Part shown: one piece after another, positions 53,136-62,424 of the stretch
Position numbering within the stretch: the stretch's first letter is position 1
How the letters are laid out: each line of letters begins with the position of its first letter
Source of the DNA: Flavisolibacter tropicus
GTDB taxonomy: Bacteria; Bacteroidota; Bacteroidia; Chitinophagales; Chitinophagaceae
Direction of reading: 5' to 3'
NCBI RefSeq assembly: GCF_001644645.1
Contig: NZ_CP011390.1
Coordinates: forward strand, 1-64,000
DNA: 64,000 bases
Position numbers and translations under genes: made by a program
The notes under the pieces: generated by a model
Databases searched by the model: none
Told to the model about the DNA's origin: nothing
The model's input: the letters and a program-made list of their open reading frames with translations, nothing else

Positions 53136-54149
53136 CTAGTAACCATTCACCTTCTTGTCATCCGACTGTATATTGTCAAATTTACTATTCAAAATTTGAG
53201 TTGTGGCGGTTGTGTTTTTATCTGTTTTTTGTTTTTGAATAAACTGCATATAGTTTCTGATCGCTTCAATAATATTTCCTACAATTTCATTTTGGCCATC
53301 ATTACTTATTAAATAAGCTTCTTCTTCTTTATTAGAAATAAACCCTACTTCAATTAATACACTAGGCATACCTGTAGCATGAAGTACCCAAATTCCTTTT
53401 TCATTTCTTTGCTTTACGCCTCTGTTGATTCTGCCCGATTTTATAAATTCCTGTTGTACAAAGTCTGCGAATTGATAACTTTTGGCAAAATACTTTCTGG
53501 TATAAAGAAGTCGTAAGGCCTTGATTGTGGGGTCATCATCTGGAACTACGATAGAGCTATCCTCTTCAGAAGAAGGTTCAGGAATGGAAACCATTTGTTC
53601 TTTGTGGGAGTTCTCTTTGGCTGTCCATATATACGTTTCGGTTCCTTTTGTTGTGTTTGGTATATAGAAGCTTTCGTAGATTGGGATCTTCCGAACTACT
53701 TTTTTCTTCTTTTTACCTTTTCCAACATATGACACCTTTTCATCATAGTCTACAATTCTTCTTTCATTCCAACCACCCGGTGCTCTTCCGGCTGAGTTAC
53801 AATGTATACTGATAAAAAGGTCGGCGCTCGATTGGTTGGCAAAATCGGCTCTGTATCGAAGCCCTTCATCTTTATTAGACTTATTTCCAGGAATGATGTC
53901 TGTTGTTCTTGTAAAAAGTGTTTTAATGTCGGGAAACACTATACCAATCTGATCACCTAATTTTTTACTGATAGCTAAACAGATTTGTGCTTCAGTTGTA
54001 ACTAACCCCTCTGCACCTTGATCTTTTCCACCGTGCCCTGCGTCTATAATGATTTTCTTTAAAGCTGGAGATTGGTTTTGCGCATATAGCGAAGAGGATA
54101 ATACAAATAGGAAGAGAAAAGATAGGGTAAACGATGTTTTCTTTAGCAT
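53136..54149 (-). CDS. N-acetylmuramoyl-L-alanine amidase (Amidase_3), paralogue 2
   Basis: 337-residue exported amidase, paralogous to the gene 67 bp downstream. Signal peptide about 1-23 (FLFVLSSSLYAQ). Zinc-site motifs are IIIDAGHGGKDQGAEG, VTTEAQICLAI and ISIHCNSAG; the catalytic region is PSVLIEVGFISNKEEE. It has the same basic insertion (SYVGKGKKKKKVVRKIP) and following GTETYIW. It is divergent from lptD with a 67-83 bp intergenic region. Compared with paralogue 1 the sequence is clearly drifted and more AT-rich, so the duplication is old. Confidence 0.93.
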   Translation of the reverse strand: MLKKTSFTLSFLFLFVLSSSLYAQNQSPALKKIIIDAGHGGKDQGAEGLVTTEAQICLAISKKLGDQIGIVFPDIKTLFTRTTDIIPGNKSNKDEGLRYRADFANQSSADLFISIHCNSAGRAPGGWNERRIVDYDEKVSYVGKGKKKKKVVRKIPIYESFYIPNTTKGTETYIWTAKENSHKEQMVSIPEPSSEEDSSIVVPDDDPTIKALRLLYTRKYFAKSYQFADFVQQEFIKSGRINRGVKQRNEKGIWVLHATGMPSVLIEVGFISNKEEEAYLISNDGQNEIVGNIIEAIRNYMQFIQKQKTDKNTTATTQILNSKFDNIQSDDKKVNGY

Positions 54150-54211
54150 AATGGATTTACGTTAAACGTTTTATAACTGAATCTTCACAAATTAATTATT
54201 AGTTAATAAAC

Positions 54212-54219
54212 TACTTTTG
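54212..54219 (+). promoter_or_regulatory. TAnnTTTG (-7) box for lptD
   Basis: TACTTTTG, exact consensus, 12 bp before the ATG at 54232. It overlaps the in-frame TTG at 54217, which rules that TTG out as the start codon if the box is used. Confidence 0.55.
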
Positions 54220-54231
54220 CCCATCAACCTT

Positions 54232-57015
54232 ATGATGGGCTTCCGCAAATTTAGTTTAAAATGGAATGTTCTCACAATGCTCATTTTAGCATTGTTTTTT
54301 GCATTAACGCACCAGAGCAAGGCTTTAGGTATATATAAAAAACTAATTTACACGTCTTTAACATCCGATACGACGAAACCCATATCCAGGCTGTTGAAAG
54401 ATACCACCAAGCTGCCTTCCAGGAAAGATACAATCCCCGGTAAAAGAGATTCTATTCCAGCGAAAAGAGACACTTCACTAAAAAAAGGCATTGATACTAC
54501 CTTAAATAGAATTGACAGTCTGAATCAAGTAACTACCGACACTTTTTCTTTGCGTCTATCAAAAGATACCTTGGACGCCCCGGTAAATTATGAGGCAGAA
54601 GATAGCGCTGTTATCCTGGCCCAGGAAAAAAAAGTGATCTTATATGGTAAAACTAAGACTACCTATAAAGATGTTACACTTACCGCTCCTAAAGTGGAAC
54701 TAAACCAAGCCACAGGCGAAGTCACGGCTTTTAATGATAAGGATAGCCTGGGGCAAGTATTAACCAGGGCAAAGTTTGCACAAGGTGACAATCAGTTTGA
54801 AAGCGACACCATCAGTTTTAACTTCAAAACCCAGAAAGGTTTAACCCGCAACACGTTTACCAAGCAAGATGAAATGTTTGTGCATGGTGAAACCATAAAA
54901 AAGGTGAATGCCAATACCTTATTTATAAAACGTGGCGACTTTACAACCTGTAACCTGGATGAACCCCACTTTGCTTTTAGAACCAATAAAATGAAGGTGG
55001 TTAATAATAAGGTGGCTATTACGGGGCCTGTACATCCGGAATTTGAAGGGGTACCTGTCCCTATTTACCTGCCTTTTGGTTTTTACCCGCTGTCTCGCGG
55101 CCGCCACTCTGGCTTCTTGCCGCCACAATTTGTAACCAATGAGGAATTCGGTTTAGGATTGGAAGGGTTGGGATACTATAAAGTATTGAATGATTATTAT
55201 GATGTAACACTGAGGGGGAATATCTATTCGTACGGTGGCTGGAGCGCCAGTTTGATACCTACCTACCGCGTTCGGTACCGGTTTAGTGGTGCTATGAACC
55301 TTTCGTTACAAAGTACAAAGTTCAATTTTAAAGGAGACCCTGACTATAGTAAGTTCAATACGTTCATGATTAACTGGAGCCACTCCGTAGATAGCAAGGC
55401 GCGCCCGGGTACATCATTTTCAGCCAACGTGAATGCCGGTTCTACCCGGTATAACGAATTGTTGCCCAATAATGCGCTACGCAACTTCCAAAACCAGCTA
55501 AGTTCTTCAATTGCCTATTCCAAATCCTGGGCTGGTAAACCTTATAATCTAACCTTGAGTGCCAACCACAACCAAAATAATGCAACTCGTTTAGTAAACC
55601 TTATTCTGCCAGATGCTGGTTTTACCGTAAATACACTCTATCCTTTTCAACGGAAAGAAGCAGTAGGAGCACCAAAGTGGTATGAGAAATTAGGTATCGG
55701 CTATAATGGTACAGCCCGTAACCAGGTTTCATTTTATGATACGGCCCTTAGCGGTAAGCAGCTGTTAGACACGTTACTTGCAGGAGCCAGCCATCGTATT
55801 CCTATTAATCTTTCATTGCCTTCATTGGGCCCACTATTGGTGGCGCCATTTGTGTCTTACGAAGAACAGTGGATGATGCGTCAAGGAACATTAAAATTTG
55901 ATCCCGTAGAGCAAGATATAGATACCGCTTTTACCAAGGGCTTTTACACAGATCGCCGCATGTCTTTTGGCGTAAGCTTGAATACTAATATTTATGGTAC
56001 GTATAATTTCAAGAACTCAAAAGTCAAGGCCATTCGACATGTTATACGTCCTACATTTAGTTTTAATTATTCACCTAGCTTTTCAGGGAGATATTTTGAC
56101 TCACTACCATATACAGATAGCTCGGGGATAAAACATAGAATTGATTATTCAAAATTGGCAGTGGGGGGGAATATTTATAGTGGTTACAGCAATGTAGAGT
56201 TTGGCGGTATATCATTTGGTTTTGATAATAGCTTGGAGATGAAGTTGCGACCCAAGAAAGGGAGTAGCGATAGTACGGATCGGAAAGTGCGTTTAATCGA
56301 TGGTTTCGGTTTTAGTAGTAATTATAACTTCCTCGCGGACTCTCTCAAACTGGGAGATTTCAATCTTTATCTGCGAAGTACATTATTTGACAAAGTGAAT
56401 TTGACAGCAACGGCCAATCTTACACCTTATAAAACGGATAGTGTTGGTCAACGCTTGAACCAGTATTACTTTGGGGATGGCCATTTTCAGCCAGGTCGTT
56501 TTACTGCCGGTAGTATTTCATTGTCTACTTCCTTCAAAAGTAAACCAAGAGATCCCGATAAGGCCCAGGAAACGGTTAATACAGGGCGACCAATCAACGA
56601 TCCGATGCTACTGGGTGATCAGCAACGTTTGCAGGAGTATATGCGCCGCAATCCTTCAGAGTTTGTTGATTTTAATATTCCTTGGGATATTAGCATTGAC
56701 TTCGCTGCAAACTTTGCCTCTGTTCCATTACCTAATTACACTGGTTTTAGAACCCAGTTTAACGCCACCACTTCACTTCGCAGCAGCTTTAGCTTAACGC
56801 CCAAGTGGAACTTTACAACCAATGGCTATTTCAACTTCCAGTCCATGAAGGTAGAAGCTGTTAGTATGTCTATTAACAGGGATATGCACTGCTGGCAAAT
56901 GTCAATTGGTATTCAAAAGGGCCTGTATAGCTCTTTCAGTATTTCAATTAATCCTAAATCATCATTATTACAGGATCTGCGCATTAACAGAACGCGTACG
57001 TTCAGTAATTTCTAA
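54232..57015 (+). CDS. lptD: LPS-assembly outer-membrane protein LptD
   Basis: Large Bacteroidota-type LptD (about 927 aa) that inserts LPS into the outer leaflet. A signal-like N-terminal helix (VLTMLILALFFALTHQSKAL) is followed by a charged, Thr-rich linker (about 45-105). The OstA-like periplasmic jelly-roll spans about 120-270 (VILYGKTKTTYKDVTLTAPK, GDFTTCNLDEPHFAFRTNKM). The barrel begins near YLPFGFYPLSRGRHSGFLPP (about 280-300) and ends in phenylalanine (TFSNF). The start is ATG 54232 or 54235; an upstream TTG lies inside the promoter box. Neighbours encoding OstA-like and MCE proteins form an LPS/lipid transport cluster with it. Confidence 0.9.
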   Translation: MMGFRKFSLKWNVLTMLILALFFALTHQSKALGIYKKLIYTSLTSDTTKPISRLLKDTTKLPSRKDTIPGKRDSIPAKRDTSLKKGIDTTLNRIDSLNQVTTDTFSLRLSKDTLDAPVNYEAEDSAVILAQEKKVILYGKTKTTYKDVTLTAPKVELNQATGEVTAFNDKDSLGQVLTRAKFAQGDNQFESDTISFNFKTQKGLTRNTFTKQDEMFVHGETIKKVNANTLFIKRGDFTTCNLDEPHFAFRTNKMKVVNNKVAITGPVHPEFEGVPVPIYLPFGFYPLSRGRHSGFLPPQFVTNEEFGLGLEGLGYYKVLNDYYDVTLRGNIYSYGGWSASLIPTYRVRYRFSGAMNLSLQSTKFNFKGDPDYSKFNTFMINWSHSVDSKARPGTSFSANVNAGSTRYNELLPNNALRNFQNQLSSSIAYSKSWAGKPYNLTLSANHNQNNATRLVNLILPDAGFTVNTLYPFQRKEAVGAPKWYEKLGIGYNGTARNQVSFYDTALSGKQLLDTLLAGASHRIPINLSLPSLGPLLVAPFVSYEEQWMMRQGTLKFDPVEQDIDTAFTKGFYTDRRMSFGVSLNTNIYGTYNFKNSKVKAIRHVIRPTFSFNYSPSFSGRYFDSLPYTDSSGIKHRIDYSKLAVGGNIYSGYSNVEFGGISFGFDNSLEMKLRPKKGSSDSTDRKVRLIDGFGFSSNYNFLADSLKLGDFNLYLRSTLFDKVNLTATANLTPYKTDSVGQRLNQYYFGDGHFQPGRFTAGSISLSTSFKSKPRDPDKAQETVNTGRPINDPMLLGDQQRLQEYMRRNPSEFVDFNIPWDISIDFAANFASVPLPNYTGFRTQFNATTSLRSSFSLTPKWNFTTNGYFNFQSMKVEAVSMSINRDMHCWQMSIGIQKGLYSSFSISINPKSSLLQDLRINRTRTFSNF

Positions 57016-57068
57016 AGCTAGTTACAGCAATTGCATCTTACTTGTTCAGTGGAGTCCGTTTATCCTGA

Positions 57069-57102
57069 GCTTGTAGAAGGAAAGTTTTATCCTTTTACAA
57101 GC
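57069..57102. terminator. Hairpin between lptD and plsC
   Basis: Arms GCTTGTAGAAGGA (57069-57081) and TCCTTTTACAAGC (57090-57102) pair over 13 positions with one G-T. There is no T run after it, so it may be a weak terminator or a dispersed hairpin repeat between these convergent genes. Confidence 0.45.
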
Positions 57103-57143
57103 CCAATGATAATACGTTTATTTTAAAACTTTTGAGATAAGTG

Positions 57144-57878
57144 CTAGTCACGATTATGCTGTGTATAATAATTCTTCATTGTTTCATATACTTCTGCTTT
57201 CAATTCCTGCACGCTTTTATTGGCGGTTGAAATGGGCGGTAGAAAATGCATTTCTACTTTGCTAGGCCAAAAGTAAAAGGACTTGCTAGGGGGTAGTACT
57301 TTTTCTGTATTGAAAATAACAGCCGGCATAATGCGCTTTTGGGTTTCTACAGCCAGCTTGAAAGCGCCGTCATGAAATTGACGTAAAGGCTCTTTGGTTT
57401 TGTTGCGAGTGCCCTCTGGATAGATACACATATGTATTCCCTTGTCTAAGACCTCTCTCATCTTTAAATAGCTTTGCTTGCGACTGGCTTCACTTTTCCG
57501 GTTTACCAGAACCGCTCCACTTTTATAAAGCACATTAAATACCGGGATCTTCATCATCTCTATCTTGGCAATCGTTTTGGTGGGCTCGGGAATTCCTGGG
57601 CTGGAAAGCGGTGGATCCATCAAAGAGCGGTGATTACACACAATGACAAAAGCCTCTTTTTTAGTAAAATGTTCTTTTCCTTTAAAAACTCTTCTAACCC
57701 CAGTCATAAAGAAGAAAAACGTCATCCAGCGTTGGTATACAGGTTGAAGGTATTTTGAACGCCTGGGTTCCGGCCAGTTTATTGTAGGGGCAATAAACAG
57801 CACGGTAATAATCAATGAAGGCACAAACATGATAATAGCCCATAAAGCAAATAGGCGTCCCAGAATATTTTTCACCAT
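57144..57878 (-). CDS. 1-acyl-sn-glycerol-3-phosphate acyltransferase family protein
   Basis: PlsC-family membrane acyltransferase (244 aa) that adds the second acyl chain to lysophosphatidic acid to make phosphatidic acid. An N-terminal membrane helix spans about residues 10-32. Motif I is NHRSLMDPP (NHxxxxD, about 83-91), motif III is IYPEGTRNKTKEPL (about 153-166), and a proline-containing motif IV region is RIMPAVIFNTE. The start ATG is 10 bp after the ung stop on the same strand, so the two are probably co-transcribed. Confidence 0.92.
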   Translation of the reverse strand: MVKNILGRLFALWAIIMFVPSLIITVLFIAPTINWPEPRRSKYLQPVYQRWMTFFFFMTGVRRVFKGKEHFTKKEAFVIVCNHRSLMDPPLSSPGIPEPTKTIAKIEMMKIPVFNVLYKSGAVLVNRKSEASRKQSYLKMREVLDKGIHMCIYPEGTRNKTKEPLRQFHDGAFKLAVETQKRIMPAVIFNTEKVLPPSKSFYFWPSKVEMHFLPPISTANKSVQELKAEVYETMKNYYTQHNRD

Positions 57879-57887
57879 AATGCAAAA

Positions 57888-58559
57888 TTACAACGCCCAG
57901 TCTATTGGATCGATACCATGTTTCATTAACCAGGCATTGGCCTTTGAAAAATGGTGGCAACCAAAAAAGCCATTATGGGCAGAGAGTGGAGAGGGGTGCG
58001 CCGCTTTTAGAATTAAATGCTTCTTTTCATCGATCAGGGTTCTTTTCTCTTGCGCAAATTTCCCCCAGAGCATAAACACCACATGTTTTTTATCTTCAGA
58101 AACCTTTCTGATAACGCTATCAGTGAAATGGTGCCAACCAATTTTGGAATGACTCATAGGTTCTCCGGCCCGCACAGTCAATGAAGCATTTAAGAGCAGC
58201 ACACCTTGCTGCGCCCATTTTTCCAGGTTGCCATGCGAAGGGATGGGCATTCCTACATCTTCGTGAAGTTCTTTAAAAATATTGACCAGTGATGGTGGAG
58301 GAGGAACCCCATTTTGAACACTAAAGCTTAAGCCATGTGCCTGCTTTGGACCATGATAAGGGTCTTGCCCAAGGATGACCACTTTTACATGATCAATAGG
58401 TGTAGCATCGAAGGCATGAAATATTAAAGAGCCCGGTGGATAGATGGTTTTGCCTTGTTCTTTTTCGGTTTTTATGTGTTCTACTATCTGTTTGAAATAG
58501 GGTTTTTTAAACTCGTCCTTAAGTTCCTCTTTCCATGATTCTTCTATCTTAACCGCCAT
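57888..58559 (-). CDS. ung: Uracil-DNA glycosylase, family 1
   Basis: 223-residue UDG that removes uracil from DNA. The water-activating loop [20 protein letters not shown] is at about residues 57-76 (catalytic Asp in GQDPYHG), [12 protein letters not shown] at about 140-151 (Asn of the usual LLWG context replaced by a close variant), and the Leu-intercalation loop [19 protein letters not shown] at about 185-203 with the catalytic His. Full length, start ATG well supported. Upstream of plsC with a 9-bp gap. Confidence 0.97.
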   Translation of the reverse strand: MAVKIEESWKEELKDEFKKPYFKQIVEHIKTEKEQGKTIYPPGSLIFHAFDATPIDHVKVVILGQDPYHGPKQAHGLSFSVQNGVPPPPSLVNIFKELHEDVGMPIPSHGNLEKWAQQGVLLLNASLTVRAGEPMSHSKIGWHHFTDSVIRKVSEDKKHVVFMLWGKFAQEKRTLIDEKKHLILKAAHPSPLSAHNGFFGCHHFSKANAWLMKHGIDPIDWAL

Positions 58560-58801
58560 GGCCTTTTTTGGATGAAGTTATTACAAACACAAAGATTATA
58601 CTGAAATCTATTAATCAGCCTATACAATGGCTCTTGAAATAAATGAATCTATACGTAACAGTTGTTCCTAGCCCTTATTTTAAGCCAGTAGAGCACTTGT
58701 TTTATTTTCTTCTGGTAGCAGTAAGTAAATACTGTACAACTTCTACAGACCTTTTGTTTCTCTTTTCTGCGCATAACCAATAAGGCTTGCTATCTTGCCG
58801 C

Positions 58802-59530
58802 GTGCTTCATACCTATATCCTTTTTATTATAGTGGTAGTGCTGGCAGTGCTAACTAGCATATTAACCCGAAAGCTTACTGTGGCTGGAGGTATTGCCGGA
58901 GGTGTATTGGCGACATTCATCTACCTGGGTATAGGTGTATTTGGTATTTTGATGCTAGGGTTGTTTTTCCTGTTAGGCACCTTAGCTACAGCCTGGCAAT
59001 CCAATACAAAAAACAAACTAGGTATAGCGGAAAAACACAGCGGTCAGCGTACCATAGAACAAGTATTGGCCAATGGTGGCGTAGCGGGCCTGTTAGGCTT
59101 ATTGGCTATTTGCTATCCAGAGAATCTTCCGTTATGGGCAATAATGACTGCCGGTAGTCTGGCTTCTGCTACCGCTGATACTTTGTCCTCTGAATTAGGC
59201 AGTGTATATGGAAAACGATTTTATAACTGTATTACCTTCAAAAGAGATCACAGAGGGTTAGACGGTGTTATTAGCCTGGAGGGTGTGTTAATTGGTGTCG
59301 TTGGTAGCGCTTTCATTGCAGTGGTTTATTGTACAGGCTATGGTTGGTCAGTGGCCGCATTGCTAATGGTAGTAGCAGCTGGAACAATTGGCAATCTTAC
59401 CGACTCGGTTTTAGGTGCTACACTGGAACGAAAAGGCCTATTGCAAAACAATATGGTTAACTTTCTAAACACGCTGGCCGGTGCATTAGTAGCCTTAGCG
59501 TTATATACTATTTATATTAATTCCATTTAG
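58802..59530 (+). CDS. DUF92 (TIGR00297) family membrane protein
   Basis: About 242 residues, almost entirely membrane helices: roughly 4-20, 28-60, 85-105, 110-130, 155-185, 190-205 and 220-238. Family marks are LTVAGGIAGGVLATFIYLG near the N-terminus, ATADTLSSELGSVYGKRFYN (about 122-141), DGVISLEGVLIGVVGS and GNLTDSVLGATLERKG. Plant members (VTE6) phosphorylate phytyl phosphate, so bacterial ones may act on isoprenoid phosphates, but that is not established here. The start is uncertain: GTG at 58802 or TTG at 58787; TATCTTGC at 58791-58798 resembles a -7 box and would favour a start at or after 58802. Confidence 0.82.
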   Translation: MLHTYILFIIVVVLAVLTSILTRKLTVAGGIAGGVLATFIYLGIGVFGILMLGLFFLLGTLATAWQSNTKNKLGIAEKHSGQRTIEQVLANGGVAGLLGLLAICYPENLPLWAIMTAGSLASATADTLSSELGSVYGKRFYNCITFKRDHRGLDGVISLEGVLIGVVGSAFIAVVYCTGYGWSVAALLMVVAAGTIGNLTDSVLGATLERKGLLQNNMVNFLNTLAGALVALALYTIYINSI

Positions 59531-59783
59531 AAAACCTTCTCGTGTTCTGCTATTGCTGCAAATAATAGATAGCGAGTGTTATGCATTCACCAAAAAAATG
59601 TTAGCCTCCTTTACCCTTATGCATTACCGGTAGTGCTGCTTAATAGTAGTTGTTATTTAATATCCTGTGCCTGATTATATGCTGATCGTAGAATGTTTTA
59701 AAACATGCTACAAAGGATATACTCCAATATGCTTGTTCCTCGTTTTTGATCAAGCACCAAAACATAATTATTTATTAGCCGTA
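59531..59783. other. Intergenic gap between convergent genes
   Basis: About 250 bp with no reading frame recognised. A 14-bp palindrome ATGTTTTAAAACAT at 59693-59706 is the only structure; it lacks a T run and is not a convincing terminator. Confidence 0.4.
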
Positions 59784-60788
59784 TTACACACGCTTGCCCA
59801 GCCATAATAATCCCACTGCCAAGCCTGCTACCAGCAATGCATTGGTGAATGCCTTTTGGCGGGGAGTGGGCGGGGTACGCCAGCCGCCATGTATGCTGGT
59901 GCCATATTCGGCTGGTTCAAAGAGATTGCCATCTGTGTTCTTTATAGAGTCCGCTCGTTTAAAATAGAATTCCATAGTGTTTGCTGTAATATTTCGGGAA
60001 AGGGCAGGAAATAGACCATGGGCTATTCTTAAAAAGCTCGCCATTCCTCCCACTACTGTTGATGGTCGCGGATGTAAGACTAATCGGCTAATCGCTTCTG
60101 CTACTTTTTGTGGATCATAAACAGGCGGTGCTGGGCGTAAAGGATGGCCCGTATAATTACCGGCATGCTGAATGCCTGGTGTATCCAAAAACGCAGGATA
60201 TAGATCGCACACATGAATCTGTGGCCATTGGTGTAGCTCACCGCGCAAGGCCTCTGAAAAGCCCCTGAGCCCAAACTTACTGGCACTATACCCAACAGCA
60301 TAGGGCGTAGGAAACCAGCCGCCTACGGATATATTGTTAACTAGAATACCATAACCCTGTTGTTTAAAAATGGGTAATACGGCATGTGCACCATGTATAT
60401 AGCCCAGCAAGTTGGTTTTAATAACCTGGTCATGCACATCAACAGGCGTTTCTTCAAACGGACCAGCCGCCAGCACACCTGCATTATTTACCCAAACATC
60501 TATATGGCCACCCCATTCTTCGGCAGCTGCTGCTAATATTTTTATGGCATCTCCATCAGTTACATCTGTCGGTACAACCAAGGCTTTACCACCTAATGTT
60601 TTACATTCTTCAGCTACCTCGTCCAATACGGTATCGCGGCGTGCAGCTAATACTACAGAGGCACTTTTACGCGCCAAGGCTAAAGCAGTAGCTCTGCCAA
60701 CACCGCTGGAGGCACCTGTAATAACAATTACTTTTCCCTGTAAGCTGGTATCCGTTGTTCTTTGGTTAACTTCTTCCATAACTGGCAA
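59784..60788 (-). CDS. Short-chain dehydrogenase/reductase family protein
   Basis: 334-residue SDR. The cofactor-binding VIVITGASSGVGRATALALA is at about residues 20-39, NNAGV at about 103-107, the catalytic Ser in NISVGG and the YxxxK in VGYSASKFGLRG at about 164-175. Arg residues after the first beta-strand (LAARRD) suggest NADP(H). The C-terminal extension of about 80 residues ends in a membrane helix (NALLVAGLAVGLLWLGKRV), so the enzyme is probably tethered to the membrane. Its substrate is unknown. It is divergent from an aldo/keto reductase. Confidence 0.9.
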   Translation of the reverse strand: MPVMEEVNQRTTDTSLQGKVIVITGASSGVGRATALALARKSASVVLAARRDTVLDEVAEECKTLGGKALVVPTDVTDGDAIKILAAAAEEWGGHIDVWVNNAGVLAAGPFEETPVDVHDQVIKTNLLGYIHGAHAVLPIFKQQGYGILVNNISVGGWFPTPYAVGYSASKFGLRGFSEALRGELHQWPQIHVCDLYPAFLDTPGIQHAGNYTGHPLRPAPPVYDPQKVAEAISRLVLHPRPSTVVGGMASFLRIAHGLFPALSRNITANTMEFYFKRADSIKNTDGNLFEPAEYGTSIHGGWRTPPTPRQKAFTNALLVAGLAVGLLWLGKRV

Positions 60789-60815
60789 TGCGTTAATAGT
60801 TATAAAGGGTTTTTA

Positions 60816-60838
60816 GCTCATCAGTGATTTTGATGAGC
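60816..60838. promoter_or_regulatory. Inverted repeat upstream of the SDR gene
   Basis: GCTCATCA-GTGATTT-TGATGAGC: perfect 8-bp arms, 27 bp from the SDR start. Could be an operator or a 5'-UTR hairpin; no T run, so not a clear terminator. Confidence 0.4.
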
Positions 60839-61050
60839 CGCCATAGTCAAATGACTACTATAAAAAGGATGCTTCAAAAATAGGACCCGGCAGATAGTCC
60901 ATAATCGTGCCGACTACACTTGAACCTGCTTGTTAGATTTTGAATAAAGCATTACTTTATCAAAATACCACACCTGATTGCCTACGCTATTATGTAATTT
61001 GCTGCCTGGCAAGTTGGTTGAAAAAACGAAAGTCATTAATCAGAATCCTT

Positions 61051-61944
61051 ATGCAGTACACAACTATTGGAAGCTCAGCATTAAAGGTTAGTAGAATTGG
61101 TTATGGTTGTATGTCGCTAAAGCAAGAAGCAGATGCTCATGCTTTATTGCAAAAGGCAGTAGCAATGGGTATTAATTATTTTGATACAGCCGACCTGTAT
61201 GACAAAGGAGCCAATGAAGAGTGGGTAGGTGCTGCATTAAAACCTAAACGCCAGCAGGTAATTATTGCTTCCAAAGTAGGCAATATATGGCGGCCAGATG
61301 GTAGCGGCTGGGATTGGAACCCCAGCAAACAGCATATTCTAAAAACAGTAGAAGAGAGCTTGAAGCGTTTGCAAACCGATTATATCGACCTCTACCAATT
61401 ACATGGTGGTACACTGCAAGACCCGATAGACGAAGCGATTGAAGCTTTTGAACAGCTGGTGCAACAAGGAAAGATCCGTTATTATGGCATCTCATCTATA
61501 CGTCCGAATGTGATCAGAGAGTGGGTGAAGCGCTCAAACATAGTGAGTGTAATGACACAATATAGCCTTTTAGACAGGCGTCCAGAAGAGGCGAATTTGC
61601 CACTACTTCAGGAAAAAGGAATTGGGGTATTAGTGAGAGGAGGTGTAGCACAGGGTTTATTGGTAAACAAACCAGCAGCACCTTACTTAAACTACACGGA
61701 AGAGCAGGTTAAAAAAGCGGCAGATGCAGTGAACGCACTATCAGGTAAAGAGCGTAATGCCGCCCAAACTGCTATACAGTTTGTACTAGAGCATCCCGCT
61801 GTAGTGGCCGCTGTCGTTGGCATGCGCACAGATGAGCAATTAGAAGATGCGGTACAGGCATTGAATGCTCCGATGCTTTCTGGTGAAGAGCGACAGCAGC
61901 TACTGGATATATTGCCCCCGCTTACCTACCAAGAGCATCGATAA
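61051..61944 (+). CDS. Aldo/keto reductase
   Basis: 297-residue (alpha/beta)8-barrel NADPH-dependent oxidoreductase. The catalytic tetrad can be placed: Asp and Tyr in INYFDTADLYDKGANE (about residues 34-49), Lys in VIIASKVG (about 70-77) and His in YIDLYQLHGG (about 110-119). The cofactor-binding end includes MRTDEQLEDAVQAL. I start at the ATG at 61051 (MQYTTIGSSALKVSRIGYG), which matches the family; the upstream frame has no support. The substrate is probably a sugar- or aldehyde-type carbonyl, not determinable here. The divergent SDR may be functionally linked. Confidence 0.93.
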   Translation: MQYTTIGSSALKVSRIGYGCMSLKQEADAHALLQKAVAMGINYFDTADLYDKGANEEWVGAALKPKRQQVIIASKVGNIWRPDGSGWDWNPSKQHILKTVEESLKRLQTDYIDLYQLHGGTLQDPIDEAIEAFEQLVQQGKIRYYGISSIRPNVIREWVKRSNIVSVMTQYSLLDRRPEEANLPLLQEKGIGVLVRGGVAQGLLVNKPAAPYLNYTEEQVKKAADAVNALSGKERNAAQTAIQFVLEHPAVVAAVVGMRTDEQLEDAVQALNAPMLSGEERQQLLDILPPLTYQEHR

Positions 61945-62011
61945 TGCGCTCTAGCAAGTAAAGACTGTTTGTACATGCTTTGCCTGGTTAGTTGGGTAAG
62001 AAGGCCGGCAA

Positions 62012-62068
62012 TCGGCAATCGAGAATCGGAAGTTGCTTTTAAAGGAAAAACTTCCCGATTGCCGACCT
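62012..62068. repeat. Inverted word-run (GGCAATCGG / CCGATTGCC)
   Basis: GGCAATCGGCAATCG and AATCGGAAGTTG on the left, AACTTCCCGATTGCCGACC on the right, so the two sides can pair around an A-rich centre (about 62036-62049). It lies in the gap between the aldo/keto reductase and the CWC gene. It might act as a terminator, but no T run follows. Confidence 0.55.
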
Positions 62069-62143
62069 AAAAACTGTTTTTGATTTTGAAGACCGGCTAA
62101 ACTATAAAGCTTTTCCCTGTTACTTTGCGCAATAAGCAATTCT

Positions 62144-62344
62144 ATGAAGGCAAAGAAATGTTCAAAATGCCAAACCATTTTTACCTGCAGTAATCCTCAA
62201 CCTGGGTGCTGGTGTGAAGGGGTACGCCTGACACCTGAAACCTTGGAGCAATTGAAAGCATCTTATGAAGATTGTTTATGCCCTGCATGCTTAAAAAGCT
62301 TTGAACAAACCAATACAGAAGCAACATCAACAGTATCTGCTTAA
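62144..62344 (+). CDS. Cysteine-rich CWC family protein
   Basis: 66-residue protein with the pattern CSKCQTIFTCSNPQPGCWCE in the first half and CLCPACLKSF in the second, matching the cysteine-rich CWC family. The cysteines probably bind zinc. Its function is unknown; similar small proteins are widespread. The ATG at 62144 gives the expected length. The next gene follows after 80 bp. Confidence 0.88.
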   Translation: MKAKKCSKCQTIFTCSNPQPGCWCEGVRLTPETLEQLKASYEDCLCPACLKSFEQTNTEATSTVSA

Positions 62345-62424
62345 TAGCTGCTCTTAAGAAAGATAGATATTGAAGGAGTAGCTTCTTGTAATATGTGTTA
62401 TTTACATTCTTCAAAACCAAATCG

